Below are positions 24,892 through 32,161 of a DNA stretch of 32,806 bases, piece by piece. Made by a program: the position numbers and the translations under genes. A model generated the notes under the pieces. That model was not told where the DNA came from, ran no database searches, and was given only the letters and a program-made list of their open reading frames with translations. The stretch's first letter is position 1, and each line of letters begins with the position of its first letter. Source of the stretch: Bacteroidota bacterium (GTDB lineage Bacteria; Bacteroidota; Bacteroidia; Chitinophagales; LD1); the NCBI GenBank assembly GCA_018267365.1, contig JAFDYQ010000045.1, positions 1-32,806 on the forward strand. Reading direction: 5' to 3'.

Positions 24892-26400
24892 ATGAGAAAG
24901 CAAGACCAACTGGTAGATCTCATCCATAAGCTGACTCCTGCGGAGAAAAAGTTTTTCAAAGAGTACACCGCAAAAGATAAAAGCAGGCAGAGCTTCGTGA
25001 AGCTCTATGAGCTATTGCAGCAATATGATAGCTATAACGCAGACCTGCTGTGCCGCAAACTGGGAAAAACGAAAGCAAACCTGGCTCATGAGAAAGAATA
25101 CCTGCAGGAGATACTACTGGCAGCACTGAGAGACTACCACGCTGATATGCCTGATATAGCTACAGCCAATATCATCAGCAATGTAGATGTACTCTATCAC
25201 AAGGGTGCCTATGATATGGCGCGCGACATGGCCGTCAAAGCACTCAAAACGGCCTACCAGCATTCCAACTTTCCTGCGGCTATATCGCTCTATCAGAAAC
25301 TGATGCGTATCACCTGGTTTGACCGGAGGGATGGTGACAAAAAATTTGAGGAGCACGATGGATATACAGCTGCCGTACGCCGGATACTGGACGATATCCG
25401 CGACCTGCTCGTTCTACAGGATATGCAGACGCGACTGGCCAGAACCTGGAACACCTCCATACAGGCCATGCAGCCTGAGGATCTAAATCAACTCAAAGAG
25501 GACCTGCAGAGCGATATATTACAGCGCTCATTTACGCAGCCACTCTTTCAGATGCTGCAGGCAGATCTGATATCTACCATTTATGCGCTGACGGGTGATA
25601 GGGATACAGCGCTGCAGTACAAGAAAAAAGTACTGTCCATATTTGAGAAGCACCCCAGAGAGACCAGGGTCACAGAGCATGACTACCTGGCGGCGGTCAT
25701 GAATGTACTAAACCACTCTATTGGTGCCAGGCGCCCGGAGGAGGCAGAGGCCTTTCTCAAAAAGATACGGACAAGGTACTATCACTCGCTGCCTCTCGAC
25801 AAAAATTTCCTGGACAAGACGTTTGAGGCGCACTATATAGAGGCTATGCTGAGCATCTGCCTGCTGCAATATCCCAATCGTGGCAAAACACAAGCAGAAG
25901 CACAGGCTATACTCGTGCAATTTAAAAAGACGCCTCACCCGGAGAAAGACCTCATACCTATCAGCCAGCTCATGCCATACTATTTTGCTGCAAGGCTGTC
26001 TTTTGCTACGGAGGATTATGATGATAGCCTCGCTTGGTTTGGCATAGTGATAGAGAATGCCGACAAGGGTAGTATGATAGATGCGCAGATAGCATCCCGT
26101 ATCAGTGTAGCCGCCATACACTGCCTGCTGGGCAGCTATACTGTTTGCCGCTCTCATGCCCTTTCTATTACCAAATTTATAAAGTCTGTCAGGCCGCTGA
26201 CCAAGACCGAAAAGCTGATGCTCAGCTTCCTGAGCAATATATGGAGCAAGGCTTACCCGGCAGAGGTGAATAAGGAGTTTATAGAACTCAGAGATAAGCT
26301 CGCAACCCTACAGCAGCTACCTGACGAGGCCCGTATACAGCGGATGTTTTACTACAATGCCTGGATAGAAAGAAATCTGAAAAAGACTAGTCGATCTTGA
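24892..26400 (+). CDS. Hypothetical large helical-repeat protein
   Basis: I do not recognise a named family. The 502-residue product has no signal or membrane segment. ATG 24892 is used; a GTG nine bases earlier is possible. It starts LVDLIHKLTPAEKKFFKEYT, then KLYELLQQYD and a basic helix KLGKTKANLAHEKEYLQE, followed by TPR-like helical pairs (YHKGAYDMARDMAVKALKTA, residues about 105-125, and FATEDYDDSLAWFGIVIENA near 380). The arrangement resembles the protein at 13367-14785. It follows ppx on the same strand with 67 bp between, so it may belong to the polyphosphate unit. It is probably a cytoplasmic scaffold or regulator. The last 14 bp overlap the 3' end of the RNase G/E gene in antisense. 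Confidence 0.75.
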   Translation: MRKQDQLVDLIHKLTPAEKKFFKEYTAKDKSRQSFVKLYELLQQYDSYNADLLCRKLGKTKANLAHEKEYLQEILLAALRDYHADMPDIATANIISNVDVLYHKGAYDMARDMAVKALKTAYQHSNFPAAISLYQKLMRITWFDRRDGDKKFEEHDGYTAAVRRILDDIRDLLVLQDMQTRLARTWNTSIQAMQPEDLNQLKEDLQSDILQRSFTQPLFQMLQADLISTIYALTGDRDTALQYKKKVLSIFEKHPRETRVTEHDYLAAVMNVLNHSIGARRPEEAEAFLKKIRTRYYHSLPLDKNFLDKTFEAHYIEAMLSICLLQYPNRGKTQAEAQAILVQFKKTPHPEKDLIPISQLMPYYFAARLSFATEDYDDSLAWFGIVIENADKGSMIDAQIASRISVAAIHCLLGSYTVCRSHALSITKFIKSVRPLTKTEKLMLSFLSNIWSKAYPAEVNKEFIELRDKLATLQQLPDEARIQRMFYYNAWIERNLKKTSRS

Positions 26401-27931
26401 TCTCTTCGTCGTTTTCGTCAAAGAACTTGTACTCCGTGATCGGGAAGTTCTCGTTGGTATGGATGCGTATATAGCGCTTGTACTTCATAAACCACTTCAT
26501 GCGCAGCGATGGGAATCCCTTGGTGAAGTAAGCAGCTATGATCGGATGCACATAGAGTTTCAGCGATCGATGTGTATTGAGCAGATGGTCGAGGTCGTTT
26601 TGTATCTCATCTATGAGCAGCAGAGACGAGCCGATAGTACCTGTACCACCGCAGGTAGGGCATTCCTCTGTAGTCACGATATTGACCTCGGGGCGCACCC
26701 GCTCGCGGGTCACCTGCATGATATTAAACTTGGAGAGCGGTAGGATGGTATGCGTGGCCTTATCGTTATCCATAAAGCCCTTCATCTTGTCATAGAGGAT
26801 CTTTTTATTATCCGGATGCTTCATGTCTATGAAGTCTATGATAATGATCCCTCCCAGGTCACGGAGGCGCATCTGGCGGCATATTTCTTCCGCCGCCTCT
26901 ATATTGACTTGCAGCGCATTTACCTCCTGGCTGCCCTCCAGACTCACCCGGTGGCCGGAGTTGACATCTATCACATGACAGGCCTCCGTCTTCTCTATGA
27001 TCACATAGACGCCATTGCCTATATTGACCTGCCGGCCAAAAGAGGCCTTTATCTGTTTGGTGATACCGAAATTGTCGAATATCGGCGTCTTGCCGGTATA
27101 GGTAGAGACGATGTTTTTCTTGTCCGGAGATATCCGCTCTACAAATGTCTCCAGTTCACGGGCTATAGCCGGATTATTGGTGATCACCCTGTTAAACTCA
27201 GGGCTGAGGATATCACGCAGGATGCCGGAGGTCTTGTCCAGCTCCGAGAGCACCTTCTTTACCGGGTTAGCGCCTCGGAGATTATTGCTCATCTCCTTCC
27301 AGCGAGCCTCCAGCATGAGCAGGTCCTCGTGCAGAGTCTTAGAGTCCTTGCCTTCGGCCACAGTGCGTACTATCACGCCAAAGTTCTTTGGCTTCAGGCT
27401 CTCTACGAGCACCTTCAGGCGCTTGCGCTCATCGGCAGAGTCTATTTTGCGGCTCACGCCTACAGAGTTGGTAAATGGGGAGAGCACCAGATATCTGCCA
27501 GCCAGAGTGATCTCGCAGGTCAGGCGGGGACCCTTGGTAGAGATCGGCTCCTTGAGTATTTGTACGAGGATATTGTTTTTGCCTTGCAGTACCTCACGTA
27601 CATTGCCGGATTTATTGATCTCCGGTAGTATCTCTATGTCATTCAGCGTGCCGTCAGAGTGGCCCGCTATGGCCTGACCGGTATATTTGGCCAGTGTGCG
27701 AAACTCAGGACTCAGATCTGTATAGTGCAGGAAAGCATCCTTTTCATGACCTACGTCTATAAAGGCTGCATTGAGGCCGGGCATGATCTTTCTGATCCGC
27801 CCGAGATAGATATCACCCACATGGAATTGATTGCCTGGTTTCTCCTGATGGAGCTCTACCAGCCTCCTATCTTCGAGCAGAGCTACCTCTACACCTGCAG
27901 GCGTAGCATTGATGATCAGCTCTTTATTCAA
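26387..27931 (-). CDS. rng: Ribonuclease G/E family endoribonuclease
   Basis: A 514-residue RNase G/E. The S1-like RNA-binding region is residues about 35-125 (VGDIYLGRIRKIMPGLNAAFIDVG, DAFLHYTDL). The DNase-I-like catalytic part holds two metal-binding Asp, in CHVIDVNSG (Asp322) and IIIDFIDM (Asp366), which match E. coli Asp303 and Asp346 in context. The Zn-link is CPTCGGTG (Cys424, Cys427), used for dimer pairing. It lacks the long C-terminal degradosome scaffold of RNase E, so the shorter RNase G name fits. It is involved in rRNA and mRNA processing. It lies downstream of HU, the TPR gene and a tiny ribosomal-type gene, separated from these by a terminator. Confidence 0.93.
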   Translation of the reverse strand: MNKELIINATPAGVEVALLEDRRLVELHQEKPGNQFHVGDIYLGRIRKIMPGLNAAFIDVGHEKDAFLHYTDLSPEFRTLAKYTGQAIAGHSDGTLNDIEILPEINKSGNVREVLQGKNNILVQILKEPISTKGPRLTCEITLAGRYLVLSPFTNSVGVSRKIDSADERKRLKVLVESLKPKNFGVIVRTVAEGKDSKTLHEDLLMLEARWKEMSNNLRGANPVKKVLSELDKTSGILRDILSPEFNRVITNNPAIARELETFVERISPDKKNIVSTYTGKTPIFDNFGITKQIKASFGRQVNIGNGVYVIIEKTEACHVIDVNSGHRVSLEGSQEVNALQVNIEAAEEICRQMRLRDLGGIIIIDFIDMKHPDNKKILYDKMKGFMDNDKATHTILPLSKFNIMQVTRERVRPEVNIVTTEECPTCGGTGTIGSSLLLIDEIQNDLDHLLNTHRSLKLYVHPIIAAYFTKGFPSLRMKWFMKYKRYIRIHTNENFPITEYKFFDENDEEIKID

Positions 27932-27985
27932 GACCTATAAGATTTAGCTAATTGGTATAAAATGGAAGGATAATTGAAGACACAA

Positions 27986-28008
27986 AAGCGCAAGGTTTTC
28001 TTGCGCTT
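27986..28008 (-). terminator. Intrinsic terminator after the small basic protein gene
   Basis: AAGCGCAAG and CTTGCGCTT form a perfect 9 bp stem with a 5 nt loop, about 50 bp past the stop of the 29-residue gene. On the minus strand it continues TTTTGTG when the last stem bases are included. It would separate the TPR/small-protein unit from rng. Confidence 0.65.
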
Positions 28009-28056
28009 CTGCATCTATATATACCACAGGACCAGCTATAGCCGGCCCCAGGTGTA

Positions 28057-28146
28057 TTATTTCTTCTTATGCCTGTTTTTCCTCAGGCGCTTTTTGCGCT
28101 TGTGAGTCGCTATCTTATGTCTCTTTCTTTTCTTACCGCAAGGCAT
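28057..28146 (-). CDS. AURKAIP1/COX24-domain tiny basic protein (mS38/bS22-like)
   Basis: A 29-residue protein beginning MPCGKKRKRHKIATHKRKK and continuing as an unbroken basic stretch of Arg/Lys/His to the TAA stop at 28057-28059. The core KRKRHKxxTHKRKKRxRK is the signature of the C-terminal domain of mitochondrial mS38 (AURKAIP1/COX24) and of the small actinobacterial ribosomal protein bS22. Bacteroidota genomes carry an almost identical ORF that is often missed because of its length. By that relationship it probably binds 16S rRNA in the small subunit; this is inferred. It lies 33 bp downstream of the TPR gene, on the same strand. Confidence 0.85.
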   Translation of the reverse strand: MPCGKKRKRHKIATHKRKKRLRKNRHKKK

Positions 28147-28179
28147 GTTGAGTAATTTTTTTGTTTGATAATAAATATG

Positions 28180-29031
28180 TTATTGGCCTTTCCCGAGGCC
28201 CTCTTTATATTCCTTGATCTTTTGCTTCAGCTCCGGCTTGTCTACCATCGCCGCGCATTTATCCAAAAGTGCTGCTGCTTTCTGTTTGTCTCCTTTGCCG
28301 CTATAGGCCACAGCCAGGAGAAAGACCGCATCATAATTTTGGGGTCGCAAAGATACAACTTTTTCCAATCTTACAATAGCTTTATCAAATTGGCGTGAAA
28401 CTATGCCAAATTTGCCCAGAAGGAACTGAGCATCAGCATTATCAGGATCTTTATTCACCACATCCAGCAGGATGCTGACCCCCTGCATGGGGGTGGTACC
28501 CTGATCCATATAGGCGCTCGCCAGCTTGAGTCGTGTAGGTGCCGAGCTGTCATGTTCTGTGGCAGCTTTATAGCTCTCTACAGATTTTGCCAGCAGGTAT
28601 TGACGCATGTCATCCTCATTGCTGATACCGGCCGTAGCAGCGTACAGGTCTCCGGCGCGGACCAGCACCTCACTGCTATGTGCCAGCTGCCCCAGATCCT
28701 CTGTATAGCGGGCTTCGGCTACCGACTCTCCTCTGGTATGGTAAAACTGTACCAGAGACTTGATGTCAGCTTCTGTACCTCCCCTTTCCCAGGATTCTAT
28801 CATCTTCAGAGAGTCCGGATTGGTGATACCGGCTTTTACTTTTTTCATATAGCCCGCCCAGTCAAAGGCTGGACCGGACGCTTCTTCGTCCTTTGTAGCA
28901 CCCCTGTCCCGGCTAGCCATAGGAGCTTCGGGCCGCGCCAGCGGTTTTGTATTATCTGCAAAGAGATAAATGACGACCACCAGTGCGATACTGGCAGCGA
29001 TAGCGATCCATTGAGTAGTCTTGAGTTTCAT
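28180..29031 (-). CDS. Membrane-anchored tetratricopeptide-repeat protein
   Basis: A 283-residue protein with one N-terminal transmembrane segment (WIAIAASIALVVVIYLF, residues 8-24), then a Pro/charged linker. The rest is helical, with TPRs clear from about residue 175: ADAQFLLGKFGIVSRQFDKA, then NYDAVFLLAVAYSGKGDKQK. The C-terminus is basic. The orientation is most likely inner-membrane anchored with TPRs in the periplasm, although the topology is not certain. The partner is unknown. Its gene lies between HU and the tiny ribosomal-type gene. A candidate promoter overlaps the HU terminator directly upstream. Confidence 0.82.
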   Translation of the reverse strand: MKLKTTQWIAIAASIALVVVIYLFADNTKPLARPEAPMASRDRGATKDEEASGPAFDWAGYMKKVKAGITNPDSLKMIESWERGGTEADIKSLVQFYHTRGESVAEARYTEDLGQLAHSSEVLVRAGDLYAATAGISNEDDMRQYLLAKSVESYKAATEHDSSAPTRLKLASAYMDQGTTPMQGVSILLDVVNKDPDNADAQFLLGKFGIVSRQFDKAIVRLEKVVSLRPQNYDAVFLLAVAYSGKGDKQKAAALLDKCAAMVDKPELKQKIKEYKEGLGKGQ

Positions 29032-29053
29032 CTGAAAGGTGCTCCGCTGCGGG

Positions 29054-29090
29054 CAAAAAAAAGGTCTGCAGCCTGAAGGACTGCAAACCT
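29054..29090 (-). terminator. Intrinsic terminator after the HU gene
   Basis: On the minus strand AGGTTTGCAG pairs with CTGCAGACCT (10 bp with one G-U), with CCT/AGG extending it inside the loop, and eight T follow. It begins 26 bp past the HU stop codon. This is one of the clearest terminators in the window. Confidence 0.8.
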
Positions 29091-29113
29091 AATCTTAAAT
29101 GACCTGTATCAAA
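29084..29113 (-). promoter_or_regulatory. Candidate promoter of the TPR gene overlapping the HU terminator
   Basis: On the minus strand TTTG (29113-29110) and TAGGTTTG (29091-29084, exact TAnnTTTG) are spaced by 18 nt. The -7 element forms the left arm of the HU terminator stem. Transcripts starting here, about 7 nt downstream, would lack the left arm and so avoid termination. Confidence 0.5.
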
Positions 29114-29115
29114 AA

Positions 29116-29418
29116 TTATTTTTTTGCTGCCGTAGCTACGCGTGCTTTCTTGACAGATTCTACGAAAGTCTTCGCGGGCTTGAACGCCGGTATGAAATGC
29201 TCAGGTATTTCTATGGCTACACCTTTCTTAATGTTCCTGCCTATTTTCTTTGCGCGCTTTTTCACAATGAAACTGCCAAAGCCACGCACATAAACATTTT
29301 CGCCGGCTTTCAGTGAATTCTTTATCTCCTTAAAGAATGCTTCAAGAGAGACCAATACGTCCACTTTGGCGACTCCTGTGAGTTCTGAAACCCTTGTTAC
29401 GATGTCTGCTTTTCTCAT
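29116..29418 (-). CDS. HU/IHF family DNA-binding protein
   Basis: A 100-residue nucleoid protein. The helical N-terminus (MRKADIVTRVSELTGVAKVD) leads to the beta-arm region with VYVRGFGSFIVKKRAKKIGRN, containing the GFGSF motif of HU/IHF. FKPAKTFVESV is the usual end of the fold, where the Pro and Lys contact DNA. A short basic Ala/Lys tail follows. Its length is normal. HU bends and compacts DNA as a dimer. The gene has a strong terminator after it and a long 5' gap, so it is probably transcribed alone. Confidence 0.93.
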   Translation of the reverse strand: MRKADIVTRVSELTGVAKVDVLVSLEAFFKEIKNSLKAGENVYVRGFGSFIVKKRAKKIGRNIKKGVAIEIPEHFIPAFKPAKTFVESVKKARVATAAKK

Positions 29419-29797
29419 GTTTTTGTTTTAAAAGTATATTTAATGCTCTCCGGATGTCGATTTGTCAAGTTAGCTTTTACGCTCACAGTGTCAAGTATAT
29501 AAACCGAAGGAATACTAATATTTATTAAACACTATCCATCTGATTTATAGGCTATTGAGCAAGCCTTAGTACAAAAGACAAAGGTAATGACTTTTCATAA
29601 AGTTGTGCTAAAAGCCTGAATATAATCCCCTTAAAATAGCGTGGTACACCCCAGAAAACATAGCCTTTACCTAAATTCAATATTTACCGCAAACGAATGG
29701 GTTTTTATCGCAAGTAATTCAGATTGTTTTGTGCGGATTAAAAAATACCGCATTTCTGCTATAGATTTCGGCACAGCACAGATATAAGCAACTACAA
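29419..29797. other. AT-rich divergent intergenic region between HU and galE
   Basis: No gene or RNA is recognised in these 379 bp. On the minus strand TACCTTTG (29586-29579) matches the -7 consensus TAnnTTTG exactly and could drive HU with a leader of about 150 nt, although no good -33 element is seen. On the plus strand TAGATTTC near 29762 is a one-mismatch -7 for galE. The length suggests regulated divergent promoters. Confidence 0.35.
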
Positions 29798-30823
29798 ATG
29801 AGTAAAATACTGGTGACCGGGGGTGCCGGATATATAGGATCACATACGATCATAGATCTCATAGATCATGGCTATGAAGTAATATCCATAGATAATTTCA
29901 AAAGGTCGCTGCCGTCAGCGCTGGAAAATATAGAAAAGGTGACAGGCCGCTCGATCACCAACTATGACACCGACCTGTGCGACCGCGCGGCAGTGGCGGC
30001 CATCTTCGAAAAGGAAAAAAACATCACCGGCATTATTCATTTTGCTGCGCTGAAGTCGGTGCCGGAGTCAGTGGCCCATCCACTCATGTACTACCACAAT
30101 AATCTGGAGTCACTGGTCATACTGCTGGACGTAGCCCGGCAGTACAGCGTCCGGCAGTTTGTATTCTCGTCGTCCTGCTCGGTATATGGCAATGCCGAAC
30201 ACCTGCCCGTGACAGAGGAGACACCGCTCCAGGAGGCAGAGAGTCCCTATGCACGTACCAAACAGATCAGTGAGAAGATCATAGAAGATAATGCAAAAGT
30301 ATCTGATATGAAGTATGTAGCACTGCGCTACTTCAATCCGGTAGGAGCGCACGAGTCCGCACTGATAGGTGAGGATCCGCGCGATGGCCTCGTCTTTAAC
30401 ATCATACCGCGGGTGACAGGTACAGCTCTCGGCCAGTATGATCATTTTGATGTCTTTGGCAGTGACTATCCCACGCGCGATGGCACCTGCGTGAGGGACT
30501 ATATCCATGTGATGGACATAGCCCACGCTCATACACTGGCTATACAGCAGCTGGACCGGGACGCCAATGCACCTAAGTATGATATCTACAATCTGGGTAC
30601 GGGCAATGGCGTGACAGTGTTGGAGGTCATACAGTCCTTTGAGCGGGTGTCGGGTATCAAATTGAAATACCAACTACAACCCCGCCGCCCAGGTGACGTA
30701 GTAGCTATCTATGCCAATAATGAGAAAGCTAAAAACAAACTAGGCTGGACAGCTACGCGCGATCTGGATACTATGCTGCGCACTGCATGGCAGTGGGAAA
30801 ATAATAAAAGGAAGAAGAGCTAA
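29798..30823 (+). CDS. galE: UDP-glucose 4-epimerase
   Basis: A 341-residue extended short-chain dehydrogenase. The NAD-binding GGAGYIGSH motif is residues 8-16. SSSCSVYG precedes the catalytic pair Tyr151 and Lys155 in SPYARTKQ. NPVGAH, DYPTRDGTCVRDYIHVMDIA and GTGNGVTVLEV are GalE signatures. It interconverts UDP-glucose and UDP-galactose for exopolysaccharide, LPS or galactose use. Length and motifs are complete. It converges on murF with only 4 bp between stop codons. Confidence 0.93.
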   Translation: MSKILVTGGAGYIGSHTIIDLIDHGYEVISIDNFKRSLPSALENIEKVTGRSITNYDTDLCDRAAVAAIFEKEKNITGIIHFAALKSVPESVAHPLMYYHNNLESLVILLDVARQYSVRQFVFSSSCSVYGNAEHLPVTEETPLQEAESPYARTKQISEKIIEDNAKVSDMKYVALRYFNPVGAHESALIGEDPRDGLVFNIIPRVTGTALGQYDHFDVFGSDYPTRDGTCVRDYIHVMDIAHAHTLAIQQLDRDANAPKYDIYNLGTGNGVTVLEVIQSFERVSGIKLKYQLQPRRPGDVVAIYANNEKAKNKLGWTATRDLDTMLRTAWQWENNKRKKS

Positions 30824-30827
30824 GCAC

Positions 30828-32126
30828 TCACTCCAAAAGCTTCTCAAGACCATTTTTTCTGGAGCCTTTGATGAGCTGGGTAGTATGGTTAAAGTTTTGC
30901 AGCTGGTACCACCCTTTTAGTGCATCTGTATTCTCAAAGTATAGCAGGTCCTTAGAGCCCTTCAGCATATGAAAGCCATCTCCTACAAAGATGCGCTGCT
31001 CCAGGTCCATAGCCTGGACGATGTCGATTATTTTGAGGTGTTCTATCTCACTGTACTGGCCCAGCTCCATCATCTCTCCCAGAATTGTGATCTTGTGTGG
31101 GGCATCCAGCGTGGCAAAGTTTCTGAGTGCTTCGGTCATACTGGAGGGATTAGCGTTATAGGCATCCAGCAGAATAGTATTAGTACCTATTGTTACCTTT
31201 TGGGATCGGTTATTAGAGGGTGCGTAGGTCTCTATTGCATGCTTGATATCCGCCATACTTACACCAAAGTACCTGCCGATACATACAGCTGCCAGTACGT
31301 TATCAAAGTTATACTGCCCGACCAGCTGTGTATGGATATGCGTACCATCGGACAGCCGTACCGCCAGAAACTCACCTACCTGCACCGGCTCGCCACTACA
31401 GTAGTCAGTGGCTCTCTGCCCGTAGTAGATCAGCCGGTCTGCACTAGCCAGGAGCTGTGCCCGTTCCATCAGTTTTGCGCTACCTGAGTTTACAAACAAT
31501 TTTCCACCCTTTCTGCCTATGTGGGCATAAAGTTCCGTTTTACCTTTCAGCACGCCCTCCTCTCCACCGAATCCCTCCAGATGAGCCTTGCCCACATTGG
31601 TGATCAGGCCATAGTCGGGGTCAGCATAGGCACAGTAGCCTGCTATCTCTTTTTGGTGATTGGCCCCCATCTCCACGATCAGGTACTCCGTATCCGGCGG
31701 AGTGCCTAGCAGGGTGAGAGGCACACCTATATGGTTATTGAGATTGCCCCTGGTAGCTACGGTTTTATATTTCTTAGAAAGGACTGCTGCTATGAGTTCT
31801 TTGGTAGTGGTTTTGCCATTGGAGCCGGTGATGGCCAGTACCGGGCACTCCAGTTTGCTCCTGTGATATCCTGCCAGGTCCTGCAGCACTCTAAGAGTGT
31901 CATCTACCAGTATCAGGTGAGGATTGCCTCTGTCTGCCTCAGACTGCAGCTCATCTACCACTGCATAGGCGGCACCCCTAGAGAGAGCCTCTTTGGCAAA
32001 AAGGTTGGCATTGAACCTATCCCCCCGCAGGGCAAAGAAGATAGAGCCGGGCTGTATGGAGCGGGTGTCTGTAGTGACGCCGCCAGAGGCCAGGTAGAGC
32101 CTGTGGAGATCTGCTATCGTCATCAT
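30828..32126 (-). CDS. murF: UDP-N-acetylmuramoyl-tripeptide--D-alanyl-D-alanine ligase MurF
   Basis: A 432-residue Mur ligase that adds D-Ala-D-Ala to the UDP-MurNAc-tripeptide in peptidoglycan synthesis. The N-terminal domain has TDTRSIQPGSIFFALRG. The ATP loop is ITGSNGKTTTKELI (residues about 100-113), followed by TRGNLNNHIGVPLTLL and the VEMGANHQKEIAGYC block. The third domain has ILLDAYNANPSSM and LGEMMELG. All are MurF-typical. ATG 32126 is followed by a second ATG. A related IS terminal repeat ends 9 bp upstream, so the native upstream region has been replaced or displaced, and AGGA inside the repeat lies about 10 nt before the start. It converges on galE. Confidence 0.93.
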   Translation of the reverse strand: MMTIADLHRLYLASGGVTTDTRSIQPGSIFFALRGDRFNANLFAKEALSRGAAYAVVDELQSEADRGNPHLILVDDTLRVLQDLAGYHRSKLECPVLAITGSNGKTTTKELIAAVLSKKYKTVATRGNLNNHIGVPLTLLGTPPDTEYLIVEMGANHQKEIAGYCAYADPDYGLITNVGKAHLEGFGGEEGVLKGKTELYAHIGRKGGKLFVNSGSAKLMERAQLLASADRLIYYGQRATDYCSGEPVQVGEFLAVRLSDGTHIHTQLVGQYNFDNVLAAVCIGRYFGVSMADIKHAIETYAPSNNRSQKVTIGTNTILLDAYNANPSSMTEALRNFATLDAPHKITILGEMMELGQYSEIEHLKIIDIVQAMDLEQRIFVGDGFHMLKGSKDLLYFENTDALKGWYQLQNFNHTTQLIKGSRKNGLEKLLE

Positions 32127-32135
32127 AGTATGTAT

Positions 32136-32155
32136 CGTCCTAAAATAAGTTGACA
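32136..32155 (-). repeat. IS3-like terminal inverted repeat next to murF
   Basis: On the minus strand this reads TGTCAACTTATTTTAGGACG, matching 30-49 of the window at 19 of 20 positions. It lies at the right end of the transposase remnant, whose stop is at 32162-32164, and its outer edge faces murF. Confidence 0.6.
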
Positions 32156-32161
32156 GGTTAA

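Noticed and set aside
26750..27628. 292-codon plus-strand frame opposite RNase G/E
   Set aside because: It lies wholly inside the RNase G/E gene, which has all catalytic and Zn-link motifs; it has no motif of its own.
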